64,000 bases of DNA from Hyphomonadaceae bacterium (GCA_024742355.1 JANSYM010000005.1:248001-312000), one strand, 5' to 3'. Positions 1 to 9,937 are shown, counted from the first letter of the stretch. Program-made: numbers and translations. The notes: generated by a model not told the origin, from the letters alone.

Positions 1-525
1 ACGATTGCACGGTGTGCGCTCGCCGGCGCGGTCGCCTGGCTCATCTTGACGGCATCACCCGGATCGATCTGGCCCCTGATCGCTTATGTCGGAGTCGCCA
101 TGACGGACTTTGTCGATGGTTTCGCGGCGCGGCGGCTGAACGCCGTATCCAGCTTTGGCGCGTTCCTGGACCCTGTCGCGGACAAGTTGCTGGTCGGCGC
201 CTGCCTCGTCGCCCTGACGATTTTGCGCGATTACGGCTTGCTCCTGCTCATCCCTACCGCGGCCATCGTCACGCGCGACGTGATCGCGACCGGCCTGCGG
301 CTCGTGCCGGGCATTTCCATGCCCGTGTCGCAACTGGCCAAGTGGAAGACCGGGATCGAGATGGTGGCGATTGCAGGACTGTTGCTCGCCTTGGCGCTTG
401 GCAGTGCCATCCTGTGGAATATGGGCCTCATCCTCATCTGGCTCGCCGCGACGCTCGCGGTTTACACGCTCGGGCTCTATATTGGCACGCTCATCCCCAA
501 CCAAAACGACCGCGCTAACACGTAG
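1..525 (+). CDS. pgsA: CDP-diacylglycerol--glycerol-3-phosphate 3-phosphatidyltransferase (5' end truncated by window)
   Basis: Frame open from base 1; CDP-alcohol phosphotransferase motif DFVDGFAARRLN...FGAFLDPVADK. Confidence 0.88.
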   Translation, partial: TIARCALAGAVAWLILTASPGSIWPLIAYVGVAMTDFVDGFAARRLNAVSSFGAFLDPVADKLLVGACLVALTILRDYGLLLLIPTAAIVTRDVIATGLRLVPGISMPVSQLAKWKTGIEMVAIAGLLLALALGSAILWNMGLILIWLAATLAVYTLGLYIGTLIPNQNDRANT

Positions 526-730
526 CGCGGCCGTCTCGTTCCGGTCCAGCGCGCCATTTAAGGGGGAGGAATAACCGCGCTGGTTGCCTGCTTAGCACAC
601 CGGGAAAGGGGACACCCGGCATGGACTCCTAAGTGGCATAGAAGGCTTTAACGCCCGTTTAATATTCCCGCCTAAATTGTGCCGCCAGTCGATCCTTATT
701 CGCGCCCAGTTTGCGGCGCACATCGGGTGG

Positions 731-829
731 ATGAAACAAATCTGCCATCGATACGGACTGCAATTGCTGCTCGGAGCGGCGATCGTCTTCATGACGATGC
801 CGGCCCTGTTTGCCTTTGCTGACAGTTAG
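731..829 (+). CDS. putative 32-aa small hydrophobic/signal-peptide-like protein
   Basis: ATG ORF MKQICHRYGLQLLLGAAIVFMTMPALFAFADS*, ends 2 bp before the convergent NUDIX gene; not in ORF track. Confidence 0.3.
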   Translation: MKQICHRYGLQLLLGAAIVFMTMPALFAFADS

Positions 830-830
830 G

Positions 831-1385
831 TCACCACATCAGAGATGGCGCTTCGCCGCTGAACACTTCGCGCAGGCGCCGATGCGTTCCCGGTGTTGCG
901 TCCGTCGGCGGCGCGGCCGGATCGCACCAGATAATCTCTGAAATCTCACGGCCGATCGGATCACCGCACGCGGTCCAGTCCGCGCTTGCGATGCGGTAAA
1001 GCACAACATGATCATTGCGAAACACGTGGTGGTTGGAGAAGACGCCAATCAATTCCGGCGCGCCCGTGACCTTGACCCCCCCTTCTTCCTCGAGCTCACG
1101 GCGCAAGGAAAAATCCGTCGTCTCGCCCCGCTCGACACCGCCGCCCGGCAGGAACAGACCCTTTGTATAGGTATGGCGCACGAGCAGGACCTCGCCGTGC
1201 TCATTCTCGACCAGGCCGCGTACGCCCAGCGTCATGGGCCGCGACAGGCGAAACCAGGTCCGGAACAGTTGCGATCTCAGGTCAAACAAGATGCGACACC
1301 ACGTTTTCAGTTTCAGGGCTCGCCAAATCGATAAAGACAGTCTAACAGGACGCAAGTTTAATTGAGGGCTGTTGCCATGATCCAC
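831..1385 (-). CDS. NUDIX hydrolase
   Basis: NUDIX box GGGVERGETTDFSLRRELEEEGG. Confidence 0.85.
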   Translation of the reverse strand: MDHGNSPQLNLRPVRLSLSIWRALKLKTWCRILFDLRSQLFRTWFRLSRPMTLGVRGLVENEHGEVLLVRHTYTKGLFLPGGGVERGETTDFSLRRELEEEGGVKVTGAPELIGVFSNHHVFRNDHVVLYRIASADWTACGDPIGREISEIIWCDPAAPPTDATPGTHRRLREVFSGEAPSLMW

Positions 1386-1463
1386 GCATCTATCTGGGCC
1401 ATCCTGGCCACTGTGGCTGTATTTGGAATTCTCAATCTGATCGATTTCCGTCGCATCGATTAA
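1377..1463 (+). CDS. putative 28-aa small membrane protein
   Basis: ATG ORF MIHASIWAILATVAVFGILNLIDFRRID*; one predicted TM stretch; below ORF track cutoff. Confidence 0.4.
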   Translation: MIHASIWAILATVAVFGILNLIDFRRID

Positions 1464-1496
1464 GCGGAGTATCCTCGCCGACCCAGGAGGATTTCA

Positions 1497-2267
1497 GTGT
1501 CAAATCGTGTATCCGAAGGACCGAAACGCGCGCTTGTAACCGGCGCGGGCGCACGTCTGGGCAAAGCCATGGCCGAAGCGCTTGGTGAAGATGGCTGGTC
1601 GGTTGCCGTGCACTATCGCGGCTCAAAGGCCGGCGCTGAAGCAACGGCGGAGACCATTCGCGCCGCAGGTGGCCAGGCCGAACTGGTTCAGGCCGACCTG
1701 TCTGACGAAGAACAGACCGCAACACTGGAACGGGCGGCGCACGAAGCGCTAGGCGGGCCGCTGACTTTGCTGGTCAATTCCGCCTCGACTTTCGAAGACG
1801 ATTCCGCGCTCGAGCATTCGCGCAAGAATTGGGATTTTCATATGGGCCCCAATTTGCGAGCACCGGTCCTGCTGGCCCAGCATTTCGCGCGCGCGCTGCC
1901 GCAGGATGAGGCCGGGCTGATCGTCAACATGATCGATATGCGGGTGCTGAAGCTCAACCCGCTCTTCTTCACCTATACCCTATCCAAGTCAGCTCTATGG
2001 TCAGCGACACGCACCATGGCGCAGGCCTTTGCGCCGAATATCCGCGTCAATGGCATCGGCCCGGGCCCAACCCTGGAAAATGTCCATCAGAAGCCGGGCG
2101 AATTTGCCGCCGAGGCCCAGGCGACGCTGACACAACAGGGCTCAAACCCCTGCGAAATCGTCAAGACGCTGCGCTACCTGATCGAGGCCGACAGTATTAC
2201 CGGGCAACTGATCGCCAGCGATGGCGGCCAACACCTGATGTGGCAAACGCCGGACGTGACGCTCTAG
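1497..2267 (+). CDS. SDR family oxidoreductase
   Basis: Rossmann TGAGARLGKAMAE, YTLSKSAL active-site motif. Confidence 0.85.
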   Translation: MSNRVSEGPKRALVTGAGARLGKAMAEALGEDGWSVAVHYRGSKAGAEATAETIRAAGGQAELVQADLSDEEQTATLERAAHEALGGPLTLLVNSASTFEDDSALEHSRKNWDFHMGPNLRAPVLLAQHFARALPQDEAGLIVNMIDMRVLKLNPLFFTYTLSKSALWSATRTMAQAFAPNIRVNGIGPGPTLENVHQKPGEFAAEAQATLTQQGSNPCEIVKTLRYLIEADSITGQLIASDGGQHLMWQTPDVTL

Positions 2268-2270
2268 ATC

Positions 2271-3299
2271 ATGAATTTCTCATCCGACACCGCCGCGCCT
2301 GCGCATCCCAAGGTCATTGAAGCCATCGCGGCGGTCAATCAGGGCCATCAGCCAAGTTATGGCAGCGATGAGGTGACAGCGCGCCTGCGGAATTTGCTGC
2401 GCGAGACTTTCGAAACGGACGATTTCGACTTCTGGATCTGTGCCAGCGGGACGGCATCGAATTCCCTGGCGCTGTCAGTCCTTTGTTCCTCCATCGGCGC
2501 CATTGCCTGCCATGAGGAAGCCCATATTGAGCGCGATGAGCGGGGCGCGCCGGAATTTTTCTCCGGCGGTGCAAAATTGCGGCTTTTGCCAGGGCAGGGG
2601 GGTCAGATCGACGAGCCGGCACTGCGCCAGGCGCTCGACGCCAACAATCCCGGGTTTGTGCATGAAACCCCGCTTGAAGCTCTGTCGCTGACCAATCTTA
2701 CGGAATGCGGCACCGCGTATCCGGTGGCAAGGATCGAACAGTACGTTTCGCTCGCCAAGGCTGAAGGCCTGAACGTGCATCTGGATGGCGCCCGACTGGC
2801 CAATGCCCTGATCTCAACCGGCGCCAGTCCGGCGGAAATGAGCTGGAAAGCCGGTGTCGATGTACTCACGCTCGGCCTCACCAAGACCGGCGCGATCGGC
2901 TGTGAGATTATTCTCCTGTTCGGCAAGGCCCGCGCCGCGTTCAGCGCGCTGCAGGCCCGCGCAAAACGATCCGGTCACATGCCCCCTAAAATGCGTTTCC
3001 TGGCGGCCCAGGCTGAGGCCATGCTGACAGACGGTCTGTGGTTGTCGCTGGCCGCAAAAGCCAATCAGTCGGCCGCCGAACTGGCCGACCTGCTTTGCGA
3101 GAAACCGGGAGCCTCTTTGGCTTATCCGACCGAAGGGAATGAAGTGTTCTGCGTCTTGCCGGCCGCCATCGAGGCCTTGGTCAAAAAGGCCGGGGTCAAA
3201 TGTTATCCGTGGCCGGGTGGCTCGTATCGCTTCGTCTGCTCATGGGCGACGCCAGCGAGCGACCTTCAAGCGGTGCGGGACTTATTGGCTGAGGCCTGA
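2271..3299 (+). CDS. low-specificity threonine aldolase-like PLP enzyme
   Basis: FSSDTAAPAHPKV, HLDGARLANAL, LTLGLTKTGAIGCE (PLP Lys). Confidence 0.85.
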   Translation: MNFSSDTAAPAHPKVIEAIAAVNQGHQPSYGSDEVTARLRNLLRETFETDDFDFWICASGTASNSLALSVLCSSIGAIACHEEAHIERDERGAPEFFSGGAKLRLLPGQGGQIDEPALRQALDANNPGFVHETPLEALSLTNLTECGTAYPVARIEQYVSLAKAEGLNVHLDGARLANALISTGASPAEMSWKAGVDVLTLGLTKTGAIGCEIILLFGKARAAFSALQARAKRSGHMPPKMRFLAAQAEAMLTDGLWLSLAAKANQSAAELADLLCEKPGASLAYPTEGNEVFCVLPAAIEALVKKAGVKCYPWPGGSYRFVCSWATPASDLQAVRDLLAEA

Positions 3300-3899
3300 G
3301 GCCAGCCAGGTCTGCATCAGTGTCATGAACCCATTCGTATCAATCGGGGAAGCGTCTTTGCCGCCCAACAATTGCTGGTGCAGGGTCATGACCAGGATGG
3401 GCGAGAGCATCATGAAAGCTGATGCCTTGCGTTCTGCAGCGGTTTCGGGCCGCCCCGGCGTCGCATCCATTTTCTCCGAAACCGCCTCGAGCGCCGGATC
3501 GAGCAGAAACTCGAGATAGGCTTGTCCGACGGTCTCGTCCGCCATGCCTTCGATCAATCCGAACGCGTGCGCGCGGGCGAACCCGCCATGGGTCAGGCCC
3601 GCTTCGGTGACGCGGAAATATTCTTTGACGGCTGTGGCGGTGTCTTCGGCGCCAGTCTTAATCACCCTCCAGAGCGGCAATGCGCGGGCGTGGATATGTT
3701 CCAGAATAGCAATGACGACACCTTGCCGGTCGCGGAAATAATGCCGGAGGGTTGGCTCCGACGCGCCTGCAGCGAGAGCGAACTGGCGCAACGACGGGCG
3801 GCGCAGGTCATCCTGCAAAGCGAATTCCGTCAACGTCTCCAGCAGGGCCGTGCGCTTTGCCTCAAAATTGTGATTTCGAACGCCTGCTGGTCGCGGCAT
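3282..3899 (-). CDS. TetR/AcrR family transcriptional regulator
   Basis: N-terminal HTH (LRQFALAAGASEPTLRHYFRDRQGVV). Confidence 0.8.
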   Translation of the reverse strand: MPRPAGVRNHNFEAKRTALLETLTEFALQDDLRRPSLRQFALAAGASEPTLRHYFRDRQGVVIAILEHIHARALPLWRVIKTGAEDTATAVKEYFRVTEAGLTHGGFARAHAFGLIEGMADETVGQAYLEFLLDPALEAVSEKMDATPGRPETAAERKASAFMMLSPILVMTLHQQLLGGKDASPIDTNGFMTLMQTWLASGLSQ

Positions 3900-3942
3900 C
3901 GGCCTCCCCGCCTCTTGTGTTTTTTGGGCCGACCTTTGTAGA

Positions 3943-3956
3943 CGTTGAATTCAACG
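3943..3956. promoter_or_regulatory. perfect 14-bp palindrome CGTTGAATTCAACG upstream of the TetR gene (candidate operator)
   Basis: Sequence palindrome 44 bp upstream of the TetR start. Confidence 0.45.
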
Positions 3957-3990
3957 GAACGCAACTGCAATGTGTGCGATGCACCGTTGG

Positions 3991-4707
3991 CTACAGGTTG
4001 CGCGGTTTGCGGCGCGCTCGCACCTGTTCAGCAAAGTCGAGGGCCGGACGCAGGATCTTGCCGCCCGTTTGCCCGACTTTCATGGCGCGCTGCAATTTCC
4101 GATCAATATAGCGGGCCAGGGCCTCGCGATCATCAGAATCAAGCCAGCGCAGGACGATCGAAGGGATGACCGCGCTGAGCAGGGCTCTTTTGGTCTGTCG
4201 ATTATAGTCGGTCGCGGTGTCGCCCGCCGCCTCCCAGATCGTGTCGGCGATCGCCCAGACCCGCTTGATGGCGCCGCCCGTGCCCCAGGGGGTGAGGCCG
4301 CGCCCGGCAGCTTTGCGCACAGCGCCCTTATGCGGCTCCAGCGCGTCCAGCCAGGCCAGCAAGCCCGCGGCCACACGCTCATGCGTGCGCAAGGCGGCAA
4401 GGTCCTGTGTCGCCAGGGATTCCAGCATCAGGTCCGCCGAACGCTCAAAAAAATGGTCGATGAGATCCGTCACACCCCCCGGCGCCGCGAGGGCGCGTTC
4501 GCCGGGGGTCAGGCTTGCTGCGGTCGCTGCACGCCGCATCGCGCCTGCGGTCCAGCCAACCTTCGACACTTCCGGCAACATGGCATCGAGCCAGCGATCG
4601 CGTAATTTTTCCGATGGGGTGCCCATATCTGACTCCGGGGATAGGCAAGGCGTTATCCACATGTTATAGGCGCGGCTTGTTTCGGCCCCTATAGGCCACA
4701 ACCGCAC
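3991..4707 (-). CDS. COQ9 family ubiquinone biosynthesis protein
   Basis: COQ9-like sequence; divergent from rpsU as is common in alphaproteobacteria; true start probably near 4626 ([10 protein letters not shown]). Confidence 0.75.
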   Translation of the reverse strand: MRLWPIGAETSRAYNMWITPCLSPESDMGTPSEKLRDRWLDAMLPEVSKVGWTAGAMRRAATAASLTPGERALAAPGGVTDLIDHFFERSADLMLESLATQDLAALRTHERVAAGLLAWLDALEPHKGAVRKAAGRGLTPWGTGGAIKRVWAIADTIWEAAGDTATDYNRQTKRALLSAVIPSIVLRWLDSDDREALARYIDRKLQRAMKVGQTGGKILRPALDFAEQVRARRKPRNL

Positions 4708-4744
4708 ACTTGCAGGCCCGTCCTGCCCCGATTTTTATGGAGAG

Positions 4745-4960
4745 TTGACCATTATTCAGATTACCGTTCGCGACAATAATGTCGAGCAAGCCTTGCGCGC
4801 ACTGAAGAAGAAGATGCAGCGTGAAGGCCTGTTCCGTGAAATGAAATCCCGCACCTATTTCGAGAAGCCATCTGAAAAGAAGGCTCGCCAGAAGGCCGAA
4901 GCTGTGCGCCGCGCTCGCAAACTTGCTCGGAAGCGCGCCCAGCGTGAGGGCCTCGTCTAG
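4745..4960 (+). CDS. rpsU: 30S ribosomal protein S21
   Basis: [37 protein letters not shown] start. Confidence 0.95.
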   Translation: MTIIQITVRDNNVEQALRALKKKMQREGLFREMKSRTYFEKPSEKKARQKAEAVRRARKLARKRAQREGLV

Positions 4961-4984
4961 ACGACGGGTTTGAACGAAAAAAGA

Positions 4985-5016
4985 AACCCCCGTGCCGAAA
5001 GGCGCGGGGGTTTTGC
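4985..5016 (+). terminator. Rho-independent terminator after rpsU
   Basis: CCCCCGTGCC-gaaa-GGCGCGGGGG followed by TTTT. Confidence 0.8.
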
Positions 5017-5039
5017 TTTTCTGGGGTATTATCCGAGGG

Positions 5040-6282
5040 TTACAGACACTCCTGCAGCTTGCGCCGCAGGATCTTGCCGATTGGATTCTTCGGCAGCTCT
5101 TCGATGAAATGCACCTGACGGGGCACTTTGTAGCCGGTCAGGTGGTCGCGGCAGTGGCCGAGAATGTCAGCCTGGCTGAGTTCGGCCTCGCCGCGGACGA
5201 CAAAGGCGTGCAGCTCCTCACTGCCCTCTTCGGTACGGATCCCGGCGCTCGGCGACGTGATCATGCAAGGCCGCGGCGCCAGAGATCGTGATCTTGAGGC
5301 TGCGGCCATGCTCGAGGAACCAGTCTTCGTCGAGCAGTTTTTCGAACAGCGTATTCACGCCCGGGAAATAGTCTGGCTTAAACCGCTTGAACGCCGCCTT
5401 CATATTGGTCAGCGGACGCGGATTGGGGATCAGGACCAGATGGCCGCCATTCGTAATCGCGATCACTGAGGCGAGCATTCCGAACACATGATAGACGGGC
5501 AGGGCGAGCAGCATGGTCTGTTGCGGCGTGTCGAGCAGCTCCGGCGACGCAATCGCGAACTGGGCGATATTGCTCATCAGCCCCTGTTCGGTCAGGCGCA
5601 CGCCCTTGGACACGCCAGTCGTGCCGCCGGAATATTGGTAGATCGTGTCACGCGCTGGCTCGAGCGTGTCGACATAGCGAACGCGATGCGGCGGATCCTG
5701 CGTCAGGATTTCAGTCAGACGTGTGTGTGCGCCTTCGAATGGGCGGTCCAGCTTCTTCACCTTTTGCAGCATGAAATTGAGGAAGCTGCGGGTCATCGGG
5801 CTGAAAAAGTCGGTGACCGAGATCGAAATCACCTGATCGACCTGCGTGCCCTCGATCGCATCTTCCATCATTTCCGAGAAGATCGTCGAGCCGATGAGGC
5901 AGCGGGCGCCGCTATCCTTGAGCTGACGCCGCGTTTCCGCCGCTGTGTAGAGCGGGTTCACATTGGTGATGGTGAGACCGGCCAGATAGACGCCCAGCAG
6001 GCTGACAATATAGGACGTGCAATTCGGCGACTGGATGGCGACGACATCGCCCTGATCATAGCCGAGATCTTCACGCAGGTATCTCGCCAGTTTCTGGGCC
6101 GATTGGATTGCCGTCTTGAAATCAGTGGTTTGCGACTGTCCGTTTGGCAGCGCAGTGGTCAGGAAAGGGGCATCGCCATAGAGGCGTTCGGCTTCGAATA
6201 TCTTGTCGTGCAACCGGCCCGCGTCAAGCGCGACAGAAGACTCCTGGGGGCGAACGAAATGCGAAACAGATGAAACGGCCAT
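5040..6282 (-). pseudogene. fadD: long-chain fatty-acid-CoA ligase remnant (internal deletion plus frameshift)
   Basis: N-terminal AMP-ligase part (YSGGTTGVSKGV...ITISGAAALHDHV) and C-terminal part (GIRTEEGSEELHAFVV...PKNPIGKILRRKL) are in different frames, with the intervening catalytic region missing. Confidence 0.8.
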
Positions 6283-6376
6283 GATGCTTTCCAGATTGGG
6301 AAGCTCAGAGCCTAGCGAAGCAAGCTTTGAATCTCGTTACAGTTGATTTTCGAATTTGTCGTTTGTCTGGAAACGA

Positions 6377-6934
6377 TTAGGCAAGACTCAGCGCCTGATT
6401 GGCGTCTTTGACGCGGAGATATTCTTCCAACAGACCTCGGGCAGCAAGCGATAGCGGTTTCGCAACATGTGGTTCGCCGAGCTCTCTCAGCATGTCAGCG
6501 CCCGTCACCTTGTTGCGACCGGCATGCGTGACCCGCGTAAGGTAAACAGAATTCAGGACTTCCGCGCCGGTCTCATCATACCAGGTGTGCTCGATCTCGA
6601 CATATTGATCGTCCCAGCCAACCACGCGTGTGTGGATTTCCAGCTCACCACCCGGAATGATTGGCTGTTGACGGGTCTGGACGGAACTGATCACGATCGG
6701 AATCCAACCATTGCGACGAACCACCGCAGACATGCGGGTTCCAATAAAGAAGTTGATAAGGGAAATATCGATAAAAGACGGGATCCTGGAGGAGAATAAC
6801 TGCCCGCTGCTGGTGCGATCCCAGAACTTTGGAGTGAAGCGGTGACGCGTCCCGTCCCAGACATTTGCATCGCGCGGACCAAGATAGGTCCGGAACACGG
6901 TTAACAAAAGGCTAAAGAATAGATCCATACTCAA
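6377..6934 (-). CDS. acyl-CoA thioesterase (hotdog fold)
   Basis: Thioesterase-like: RTRVVGWDDQYVEIEHTWYDETGAEVLNSVYLTRV. Confidence 0.7.
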   Translation of the reverse strand: MSMDLFFSLLLTVFRTYLGPRDANVWDGTRHRFTPKFWDRTSSGQLFSSRIPSFIDISLINFFIGTRMSAVVRRNGWIPIVISSVQTRQQPIIPGGELEIHTRVVGWDDQYVEIEHTWYDETGAEVLNSVYLTRVTHAGRNKVTGADMLRELGEPHVAKPLSLAARGLLEEYLRVKDANQALSLA

Positions 6935-7017
6935 CTCGAACTATAAGCACCGGGCCCGGGGGGACTCAAGGTTAATTTTATATAGCAACGAGTATGTTAA
7001 TTTTTATACTGCGATAA

Positions 7018-8286
7018 ATGACCACTCCCCTCTCCTCCGAAAAAGCGAACCATGCGCGCTACGTCATTCTAGGGGCCGGACCCGCTGGGCTGACCATGGC
7101 GAAGATGCTCGCTGATCGCGGGATCGAGGAGGTCATCCTGCTCGAGGCGAGCGATAAGGTGGGCGGCAAGTGCCTGTCGTCTGAAATCGGCGACCACATT
7201 GTAGAGTTCGGCACCTGCTATGCCATCTGGTCTCACAAATACATTCTCAAGCAGATGAAGAAGCTCGGCATTAAACGCAATTTCCTGCGGGCCCAGCGTA
7301 TCGATGACCGCGAGCTGATGGACTATATTCGCGATGGCAGCGGACCGTTCTTCTTGTGGCAGGTGTTCAAGTATTTGCGCTTACGGGGCCGCCTGATGTC
7401 CCGCGCCGAATCCAATGATCCGGAGGTCAATGCGACGCTGGCGCAGCCCGCCAGCGACTGGCTGCGGGCCAACAATCTCGGCAAGATTGAAAACATGATG
7501 CACCGCGTGGTGACATCGATCGGCTATGGCTATCTCAACCGCCTACCATTGATTCACGCTTTTCGCTGGGTCGATTTCAACATGATGGTCACTGGTTTGT
7601 TGAAGTTCACCGTGATGCCGGATGGCGGCTGGCAGCATTTCTGGAACCGTTTTGCCGAAGGCCTCGACATACGTCTGAAACAGGGGGCGACGCGCATTCA
7701 CCGCGACAGCGCAGGCGTGCGCGTGGTGACAGCGGACGGCGCGGAATTCAGCGGTGACCAGCTTATCAACACCATCCCGATGGATGCGTTCTGCAAACTG
7801 ACAGACCCATCTGACGCCGAAACACGCATTGCCGAGTCCATCGATTGGGGCGGATACACGACGTCGCTGCTTTCTGTCGCCAACTGGCCGCACGACGTGC
7901 CCGTAAACGCCTGGAGCGATACCTGCGCCACCGATGCCAATGACGGGCAGATCCTGTTCTCGCGCTTTGAGTGCGATGACGAAGACAAACGTCAATTGTT
8001 CACGGTCGGACAGCTATCGTCCGCTTATGGTCTCGACGAATTGACGGAACTGGCTCTGTTCAGCGCTCAGGAGCGCGGCGCGGCGGACCCGCGACTGGTT
8101 CAGCAAATCGTCTGGTCCTACATGCCGACTTACAAAGCAGATGCGGTGCGCGATGGACTGATTGCCGCGATGGCCGAGATGCAGGGCGAGAATCGCACCT
8201 TCCATTCCGGCGCCAGTTTTTCACATGAAGCGGTGTCGACGATTTCGAGCTTTAACGCACAGCTGCTTGCAAAGGTAGCACCTTGA
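7018..8286 (+). CDS. FAD/NAD(P)-binding amine-oxidase-like oxidoreductase
   Basis: N-terminal VILGAGPAGLTMAKMLADRG FAD-binding motif. Confidence 0.85.
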   Translation: MTTPLSSEKANHARYVILGAGPAGLTMAKMLADRGIEEVILLEASDKVGGKCLSSEIGDHIVEFGTCYAIWSHKYILKQMKKLGIKRNFLRAQRIDDRELMDYIRDGSGPFFLWQVFKYLRLRGRLMSRAESNDPEVNATLAQPASDWLRANNLGKIENMMHRVVTSIGYGYLNRLPLIHAFRWVDFNMMVTGLLKFTVMPDGGWQHFWNRFAEGLDIRLKQGATRIHRDSAGVRVVTADGAEFSGDQLINTIPMDAFCKLTDPSDAETRIAESIDWGGYTTSLLSVANWPHDVPVNAWSDTCATDANDGQILFSRFECDDEDKRQLFTVGQLSSAYGLDELTELALFSAQERGAADPRLVQQIVWSYMPTYKADAVRDGLIAAMAEMQGENRTFHSGASFSHEAVSTISSFNAQLLAKVAP

Positions 8287-9937
8287 GGTCCTGACCTGTG
8301 CTGTAGACATGATCGCCCGGGATGATCGCCACCAGGTTCACCGACTTATCGCCGCTGAGATTTTCCTGATACTGACCGCCCAGATTGGCGATGTGAGTCT
8401 CTGACATGTAGGACGCATACTCATCGAGCGTCACTTCCGAACCATCCGAAGTTTCGATCGTCTCCGTTACCGGCTCTTTTTCCAGCGTCGTTGTGGCCGC
8501 ATAGGCGCCGCGAACGATGAAACAGATCGAGCTCGACCCGTCTGTCATGGCGCGCACATAAAGCGACAGACGCCCGGTATTGCCAACCGTGCGGTGAGCC
8601 TTCAAGCACATCTGGCCAAGCGCACGGGTCAGCGACCCACTCGCCGAAGACTTCACCAGAAGGTCTTCCGGGATCGCCTTCACCAGGGAAGCAATCATCG
8701 TTTCGGAGAGATCCGACTGCGCCATCTGTGCGAATTCCTCGGCAAAGATTTCGCGTAGGCGCACAGCTTCGGCTTCCACCAGGTGTGCATTATCGTCCAG
8801 CGAATGACGGGTCATGGAGGACATCAGGCCTTCCAGATCCTTCGACGCGTTCATGATCAGATTTGCCAGGTTGCCCAGTTCGTCATCGTCAAACTTGATG
8901 CGCGAGTCTGGCTGCAACAGGCGTGCATATTTCCGGATCGTCTTGATCGGGTAGATCACTTCGCGGGAAATCGATTCAAAGAAGGCCGACTTGGTTTGCA
9001 GTGCCTGTTCGGCCTGCTGTCGTGATTCGAGGATGGTCTGCTGACTTTCGACCAGGGAGCTGACATTCTCGATCAGCTCAATCCGGTCGCCAGCAACGCC
9101 ATTATAGTCGGTCTTGCGGTAATACTGACCGTCAAAGAAATAGAAGCCTTCGCGGGTGCGGCCACCATGGTTGAGCGCTTCGCGGTTCTTTTCCATGTTG
9201 GCATTGCAGAACACGACCTCGCCCGAACTGTCCTGAATTTCGAGCCCGATGCCGAGCGTCTTAACCGCTGATTCCAGGCGGCCTTTAGAGAGCTGAAGGC
9301 CGAGCCGAACGCGCAGCATCTCGACCGTCTCATTGTATTTCAGGTGCGCCATATAGACCATGGTAACACCCAGCGTGCCGCCCATCGCCGCGGTAATGAT
9401 CGCGGCGGCGCCATCAATGAAGGACAGCGAGAAAATCGTCACGGGCAGCGCCCCGGCCAGGAACCGCGCCGACATGGCAGAGTTCGACCCGAGACAGGCT
9501 GCCGCCGCAGCGCACATGCCGGTCGACAGTGCTGCCAGCGTGATGTTCGCCGCCGGGTCGGGCCCGGCAAAGATGATACAGCTCAGCGCCCACCACGCGC
9601 CGAACAGGAAATTGTTGCGTGCGCCCTTCCTCAGGAAGCCGCCAGACAGCTTGGCATCCTTCGGCACATTGTCCATCGCCTTGGCGCCGACATATTGGAA
9701 GTATGAGAAATAGGCGATCGGCGCCCACCACATCAGCGCCAGCCACCACTGCGTAAATTGCGCAAAGATCAGGGTGACAACGGTGCCGTTAATGGCGGTG
9801 ATCAGCGAGAGCGGCTTCATCACCGCGGCCAACTGGTCGAACAGTTCGCGCAAAACCAGCTGGCGCAGCTCGCCCTCAGGGAGGTCGGTCTTGCCGTGCA
9901 CAATGCTGTTGAACATGGTTTTGGTGGTTATGCGCAT
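8252..9937 (-). CDS. multi-TM sensor protein, degenerate histidine-kinase-like (DHp lacks His)
   Basis: TM segments, PAS-like region, coiled coil, DHp-like KSAFFESISREVIYPIKTI. Confidence 0.7.
   Translation of the reverse strand: MRITTKTMFNSIVHGKTDLPEGELRQLVLRELFDQLAAVMKPLSLITAINGTVVTLIFAQFTQWWLALMWWAPIAYFSYFQYVGAKAMDNVPKDAKLSGGFLRKGARNNFLFGAWWALSCIIFAGPDPAANITLAALSTGMCAAAAACLGSNSAMSARFLAGALPVTIFSLSFIDGAAAIITAAMGGTLGVTMVYMAHLKYNETVEMLRVRLGLQLSKGRLESAVKTLGIGLEIQDSSGEVVFCNANMEKNREALNHGGRTREGFYFFDGQYYRKTDYNGVAGDRIELIENVSSLVESQQTILESRQQAEQALQTKSAFFESISREVIYPIKTIRKYARLLQPDSRIKFDDDELGNLANLIMNASKDLEGLMSSMTRHSLDDNAHLVEAEAVRLREIFAEEFAQMAQSDLSETMIASLVKAIPEDLLVKSSASGSLTRALGQMCLKAHRTVGNTGRLSLYVRAMTDGSSSICFIVRGAYAATTTLEKEPVTETIETSDGSEVTLDEYASYMSETHIANLGGQYQENLSGDKSVNLVAIIPGDHVYSTGQDLKVLPLQAAVR

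Noticed and set aside
592-792. Minus-strand 66-aa ORF
   Set aside because: No RBS or family resemblance; intergenic chance ORF
4653-4661. Exact DnaA box TTATCCACA upstream of COQ9/rpsU
   Set aside because: A single isolated 9-mer; about 0.5 exact matches are expected by chance in 64 kb on both strands. No AT-rich region or box cluster nearby
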